DNA of 6,682 bases from contig JAOZRQ010000074.1 in NCBI GenBank assembly GCA_029940115.1, positions 1-6,682 on the forward strand, given 5' to 3'. The notes under the pieces are model-generated. The model did not search any database and was not told where the DNA came from. It was given only the letters and a program-made list of their open reading frames with translations. This stretch comes from Desulfobacterales bacterium. GTDB lineage: Bacteria; Desulfobacterota; Desulfobacteria; Desulfobacterales; 4be13. Below, in pieces: positions 5,195 to 6,682 of this stretch; the first letter of the stretch is position 1; each line of letters starts with the position of its first letter. The position numbers and the translations under genes are program-made.

Positions 5195-6124
5195 TCACTC
5201 CTCCGTCTCCGCTTCCTCGTCATCCTCGTCATCCTGATCTTTGTACATTCTTTTCCTGATCATCAGTTTCACAAATCCGACTATCGCGGTCAGTGCGGCG
5301 AGGAAAAAGAGGATATCATAAAGATGAGAGGCCACATAAACAAACCAGGTTCTTTCTCTTCTGAGATGGCGGTGCCATTGGCTTTCCAATTCACCCAAAG
5401 AGACGGATAGGGCATTTCGGATGGCGGCATCCACGTCATCACCTGCCTTCAAATGATTGAGCAGGGCGAGGATCGCACTTTCGCCGAATTTGTCATGGAT
5501 GTATGCCACCAGACTTTTGCTCTCTTCATACGCGAGCAGAAGCGATATCTTATCCTTCGGAAAACGATGGGTTAATGAACGGATCCGGATATAGTTTCCG
5601 GACAACACGACTTCGTCGAGTACGGATCGCTTTTTGTCCATGATCAGTTCGGACATGCCGTCGCTCACCCACTGGGCAACCCCCTCATCCATCCATTTCG
5701 GCAGGGTTGCCTTCCGAATGTGATGGTGGAGCAACAGGTGACACATCTCATGCTTCAGGGTGATTGCCAGAGTGAACGGATTTCCCCTCATTTTCGAGTG
5801 GTCAATGACGATCAGCTGCCTTCGGGGGACCGCAAATGCGACAAACAGATCGGTGCCGGCCATTCTCTGAAATGTGTCCCTCTCTCTGATTAAAAGGACG
5901 ACGGGCCTGAAATCAAGCGTCCACCCGATTCTCTCCTCCAGCTCCGCCTTCAGTTTCGGATAGACTGAGAGGACTTCACTTGCCGGGCCATCCAGCCGCA
6001 CATCAAAGAATACAAGGACATCTTCTGAGCGTAACGAATGCCTTTCTTCTGCCCCGGGAGACCCAAAAGGGATGATGAAAGACAGACTGATGAAGAGCAA
6101 GATGCGTTTGAGGGGATCCGTCAT
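5195..6124 (-). CDS. Membrane-anchored zinc metallopeptidase, peptidase MA type
   Basis: A 309-residue predicted peptidase. Residues 1-25 look like a signal peptide (hydrophobic LLFISLSFIIPF, then small residues). LKHEMCHLLLHH contains HEMCH (125-129), the HExxH zinc site, and WMDEGVAQW (144-152) supplies the downstream glutamate ligand (E147) in the EGxAxW context typical of gluzincins of the peptidase MA family. A single membrane segment lies at about 260-288, followed by basic residues and a very acidic tail (295-309). If the signal is cleaved, the catalytic part is periplasmic and the acidic tail cytoplasmic. The substrate is unknown. The start ATG at 6122-6124 has only a weak purine-rich ribosome site (GAAGTG). 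The gene precedes lptF in the same direction with no terminator between, so both may be cotranscribed; a link to envelope maintenance is only suggested by position. Confidence 0.88.
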   Translation of the reverse strand: MTDPLKRILLFISLSFIIPFGSPGAEERHSLRSEDVLVFFDVRLDGPASEVLSVYPKLKAELEERIGWTLDFRPVVLLIRERDTFQRMAGTDLFVAFAVPRRQLIVIDHSKMRGNPFTLAITLKHEMCHLLLHHHIRKATLPKWMDEGVAQWVSDGMSELIMDKKRSVLDEVVLSGNYIRIRSLTHRFPKDKISLLLAYEESKSLVAYIHDKFGESAILALLNHLKAGDDVDAAIRNALSVSLGELESQWHRHLRRERTWFVYVASHLYDILFFLAALTAIVGFVKLMIRKRMYKDQDDEDDEEAETEE

Positions 6125-6161
6125 TTTTCACTTCAGATTTCCGAGGTCAAGGGACGAGAAA

Positions 6162-6216
6162 GAAACCCGGCTTTTTCCTGAATGCCGATTCCTCCCTTTC
6201 CGAAAAAGTGGGTTTC
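6162..6216. repeat. GAAACCCGG-type inverted repeat upstream of the peptidase gene
   Basis: GAAACCCGGCTTTTTC (6162-6177) pairs with GAAAAAGTGGGTTTC (6202-6216) apart from one bulge and one mismatch, with 24 bp between arms. It lies about 40 bp upstream of the peptidase start and belongs to the same family as 192-221 and 1652-1718. Confidence 0.7.
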
Positions 6217-6277
6217 CCACATAGGGGTCTTGATGTTGGTTTCGGTCAGTCGCCCACTTTGCTCCCGTGGGATTCTC

Positions 6278-6407
6278 TGATGCGTGGGAAGTGATGCGTG
6301 AATCGTGAGGCGTGAATCGTGAGGCGTGAAACATGATGCGCGAACCCTGAAAAGCACTCCGCACATCACTCCATCACGGCTCACGTCTCACGCCATCACG
6401 CCATCAC
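6278..6407. repeat. Inverted pair of minisatellite arrays
   Basis: GTGATGCGTGA-like units run in one orientation at 6278-6340 and in the opposite orientation at 6361-6407, so the two halves can pair imperfectly over 30 bp or more. The right half ends inside the stop codon (6407-6409) of the repeat protein. On the minus strand this long imperfect hairpin immediately follows that gene and could act as its transcript end. The same unit forms the direct array at 5079-5191. Confidence 0.8.
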
Positions 6408-6682
6408 TAATCTTCTTCCAACTGAACAGATACCCGGACATTGAGATTCATGTCACGGAGTTTCTGAAGCACCGCGGCAGTGAGGCTTTCAACTTCTTTA
6501 TCCAAGGAGAGCATCCCAACCGGAGCAGGCGGGTTCACTTCAACTGGCGCGGGCGTTTCATCCAGAGCTTTGCCGGGCTTCACCGCTTTGGCAGGCTGGA
6601 CCGCTTTGGCGGGCTTTGCCGCCTTGGCGGGCTTCACCGCTTTGGCAGGCTGGACCGCTTTGGCGGGCTTTGCCGCCTTGGC
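6407..6682 (-). CDS. Lys/Ala/Pro-repeat protein, C-terminal part (partial)
   Basis: The frame is open from the TAG stop (6407-6409) to the right edge, giving the last 91 residues; the true start lies outside. The internal GTG at 6637 is a repeat codon, not a likely start. About 50 residues are made of PAKA blocks (PAKAVQ, PAKAVK, PAKAAK) with a lysine every few positions, like the nucleic-acid-binding tails of histone H1-like bacterial proteins. They are followed by a Pro-rich linker and a C-terminal end of about 36 residues (LDKEVESL...VRVSVQLEED) that looks folded and amphipathic. I do not recognise this end. DNA or RNA binding is an inference from composition only. The gene runs in the same direction as the peptidase but is separated by about 280 bp of repeats. 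Confidence 0.75.
   Translation of the reverse strand, partial: AKAAKPAKAVQPAKAVKPAKAAKPAKAVQPAKAVKPGKALDETPAPVEVNPPAPVGMLSLDKEVESLTAAVLQKLRDMNLNVRVSVQLEED
6575..6682. repeat. 54-bp in-frame coding repeat
   Basis: A 54-bp unit (18 codons) occurs twice: GCAGGCTGGACCGC starts at 6591 and again at 6645, and the match extends to the right edge. The near-identical DNA, beyond what the protein needs, indicates recent unit expansion within the gene. More copies may lie outside the window. Confidence 0.85.

Noticed and set aside
4809..5198. Ser/His/Arg/Thr-repeat frame overlapping the 14-bp array and lptF
   Set aside because: The repeated residues are a translation of the minisatellite and the rest is out of frame within lptF.
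6128..6384. Two short minus-strand frames between the peptidase and the repeat protein
   Set aside because: They translate the minisatellite and inverted-repeat DNA in two different frames; neither has a ribosome site or conserved content.

Overview
The window reads as chromosomal DNA of an anaerobic sulfate-reducing (or related sulfur-metabolising) member of the Desulfobacterota, most likely Desulfobacterales-like. The main reason is a well-conserved ATP sulfurylase of the type carrying a Cys/Cys/Cys/His metal site. Supporting reasons are an LPS-export permease (so a Gram-negative envelope), PilZ proteins, and intergenic DNA full of short inverted and tandem repeats. The taxonomic placement is inference from protein resemblance; no rRNA or other marker is present.

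All six confident genes lie on the minus strand, so transcription runs right to left. From right to left they are: the C-terminal part of a Lys/Ala/Pro-repeat protein running off the right edge (6407-6682); a secreted or membrane-anchored zinc metallopeptidase of the peptidase MA type (5195-6124); the LPS-export permease LptF (3899-5071); two paralogous PilZ proteins, each with a C-terminal four-cysteine zinc-ribbon-like module (3123-3590 and 1993-2469); and ATP sulfurylase Sat (319-1590). The peptidase and lptF may share a transcript, since no terminator is visible between them. The second PilZ gene ends at a textbook intrinsic terminator (1897-1929). sat then has its own strong sigma70-type promoter (1841-1869), a leader of about 240 nt with two inverted repeats, and a terminator-like hairpin downstream (192-221). 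It therefore looks monocistronic.

The intergenic spaces are unusually repeat-rich. They hold a 12-bp tandem array at the left edge; a dispersed family of inverted repeats of the GAAACC-(CG or AA)-GGTTTC kind at six sites; an array of ATTCCC-N8-GGGAAT hairpins between the PilZ paralogs; 14-bp minisatellite arrays on both sides of the peptidase gene; and an exact 73-bp tandem duplication covering the ribosome binding site and first codons of one PilZ gene.

Functionally, sat activates sulfate, lptF serves outer-membrane LPS assembly, and the PilZ proteins probably sense cyclic di-GMP. Nothing in the window ties these into one pathway. I see no defence system, mobile-element gene, CRISPR or RNA gene. 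The most unusual items are the PilZ plus zinc-ribbon paralog pair and the 73-bp duplication, which has created a small upstream reading frame ending one base before the PilZ start codon.
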